Positions 5,688 to 6,409 of a stretch of 6,409 nt of DNA are shown in pieces. The notes beneath the pieces are model-generated. The model did not search any database. It was not told the DNA's origin and saw only the letters and a program-made list of their open reading frames with translations. The position numbers and the translations under genes were made by a program. This DNA is from Gammaproteobacteria bacterium (lineage in GTDB: Bacteria > Pseudomonadota > Gammaproteobacteria > Ga0077536), in NCBI GenBank assembly GCA_003540955.1, contig DPMX01000230.1, positions 1 to 6,409 on the forward strand. Direction: 5' to 3'. Positions within the stretch are counted from its first letter, which is position 1, and the number at the start of each line of letters is the position of its first letter.

Positions 5688-6409
5688 TGATAACCTCTAC
5701 TATCAATCGCCCTCTGCAGTGCGCGCGTTATCTCCCCAATGGGAAGACGACGATGGGAAGGGCGAATTTCGACTATTGGCCAAATTCCAGCGATTGAGTT
5801 ACATAGAAAAATTTCGTCTGCTTGGAAAAGTTCTCCGGTTGATAAATGTATTTCCTGCGGTTTTAGTCGGAGGTCCTCGGAAAGTTCCATTATAATGGAA
5901 CGCATAATTCCAGCGACCCCACAAAATTCGATATCCGGCGTATAAAGTTGGCCCTCTCTCACCATAAACAAATTGCATCGGGTGGCCTCAATAACAAAAT
6001 CTTTGGTGTCAAGCATTAACGCCTCATCCGCCGTAGACTGGCCGAGTTCTATGCTTGCCAGGACTTGGTCCAACCGATTTAAATGCTTCAACCCTGATAG
6101 CCGGGCATTTCGAGGAAGCCGGTGCTGCGCAATACACACAACTATTCCTGATTTTTCGCGTCCAGCATAATCTTCCGGCCATTCGTTTCGGTATACAATT
6201 CGTGTTGCCTTACTAGTCGATGACGGTGTGTAACCACGCCCACCGTGGCCGCGGGTGACGATTACTTTAACTACTGATCGGTTAAAGCCACTAATAACTT
6301 TATAGATCTCTTCTTCAAGCGTGGTTACATCAGGATGAGGAATCTTTAAAGCACTGCAGCCACGATGGAGTCGCTCGATATGTCTTGCCCCATTTAGAAT
6401 TTTCCTATC
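5684..6409 (-). CDS. pabC: Aminodeoxychorismate lyase, 5'-truncated by the window edge
   Basis: The frame is open to the edge of the window: 241 residues are visible and about 30 N-terminal residues are missing by comparison with E. coli PabC. The enzyme is a PLP fold-type IV protein that splits 4-amino-4-deoxychorismate into p-aminobenzoate and pyruvate for folate synthesis. In visible-part numbering, RGHGGRGY is at 53-60 and the PLP-binding lysine is K108 in GLKHLNRLDQ. The cofactor-contacting glutamate is E141 (VIEATRCNLF), and QADEIFLCNS is near 196-205. Its TGA overlaps the TTG of mltG. The GTG at 6139 is internal and not the start, because the conserved upstream part is in frame. Branched-chain or D-amino-acid transaminases share the fold, but the motifs and the mltG neighbour favour PabC. 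Confidence 0.95.
   Translation of the reverse strand, partial: DRKILNGARHIERLHRGCSALKIPHPDVTTLEEEIYKVISGFNRSVVKVIVTRGHGGRGYTPSSTSKATRIVYRNEWPEDYAGREKSGIVVCIAQHRLPRNARLSGLKHLNRLDQVLASIELGQSTADEALMLDTKDFVIEATRCNLFMVREGQLYTPDIEFCGVAGIMRSIIMELSEDLRLKPQEIHLSTGELFQADEIFLCNSIAGIWPIVEIRPSHRRLPIGEITRALQRAIDSRGYH
5694..5698 (-). promoter_or_regulatory. Ribosome binding site of mltG
   Basis: The minus strand has AGAGG, a 6-nt spacer, then the TTG start of mltG. The site lies inside the last codons of pabC and supports initiation at the non-ATG codon. Confidence 0.6.
5884..5901. repeat. 18-bp perfect palindrome inside pabC
   Basis: GTTCCATTATAATGGAAC reads the same on both strands with no spacer. It spans the codons for RSIIMEL (visible residues 170-176). 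It contains TATAAT on both strands, but no -35 box stands at a suitable distance. It looks like a dimeric-regulator site or a chance coding palindrome. Confidence 0.8.

Noticed and set aside
5629..5895. Plus-strand frames opposite pabC and mltG
   Set aside because: They are shadows of well-supported genes and have no family resemblance.
5891..5896. TATAAT in the pabC palindrome as an internal promoter
   Set aside because: No acceptable -35 box at 16-18 nt on either strand; kept only as a question within the palindrome finding.
5684..6139. A shorter pabC reading starting at GTG 6139
   Set aside because: The same frame stays open to the window edge and codes for conserved PabC residues such as RGHGGRGY, so the GTG is an internal valine.
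6234..6287. 5- and 7-bp inverted repeats in pabC
   Set aside because: Stems this short are expected several times by chance in a window of this size.

Overview
The window is a stretch of bacterial chromosome in which every supportable gene lies on the minus strand, so transcription runs from high to low coordinates. The order pabC-mltG-tmk-holB-tatD/ycfH matches the conserved segment found downstream of acpP-fabF in many Gammaproteobacteria. The organism is therefore most likely a gammaproteobacterium of moderate base composition (judged by eye, not counted). The species cannot be told from this sequence.

Right part (about 3035-6409): a tightly packed operon. It holds a 5'-truncated aminodeoxychorismate lyase (folate synthesis), the MltG lytic transglycosylase (ends glycan strands in peptidoglycan), thymidylate kinase (dTTP supply) and the delta' subunit of the DNA polymerase III clamp loader. 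All three junctions are 4-nt stop/start overlaps, two of type TTGA and one of type ATGA, so translational coupling is likely. Middle (2026-3034): a 238-bp non-coding gap, where Pseudomonas-type genomes carry pilZ, and then a YcfH-type TatD metallohydrolase that starts with TTG.

Left part (1-2025): a 206-bp spacer with a consensus -10 box and a bulged stem-loop leads into a small VOC (glyoxalase-fold) metalloprotein. After 87 nt comes a flavin monooxygenase of the 2,6-dihydroxypyridine-hydroxylase type. These two look like an accessory oxidative-metabolism unit placed beside the housekeeping operon; their substrates are unknown. The last 85 bases at the left edge hold only small potential hairpins.

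The most unusual signal is not a gene. Inside mltG there is a perfect 15-bp inverted repeat with a 6-nt loop, and also a perfect 10-bp inverted repeat right beside the catalytic glutamate codon. The upstream pabC contains an 18-bp perfect palindrome. No CRISPR array, insertion sequence, tRNA or rRNA was found, and I see no convincing new multi-gene system.
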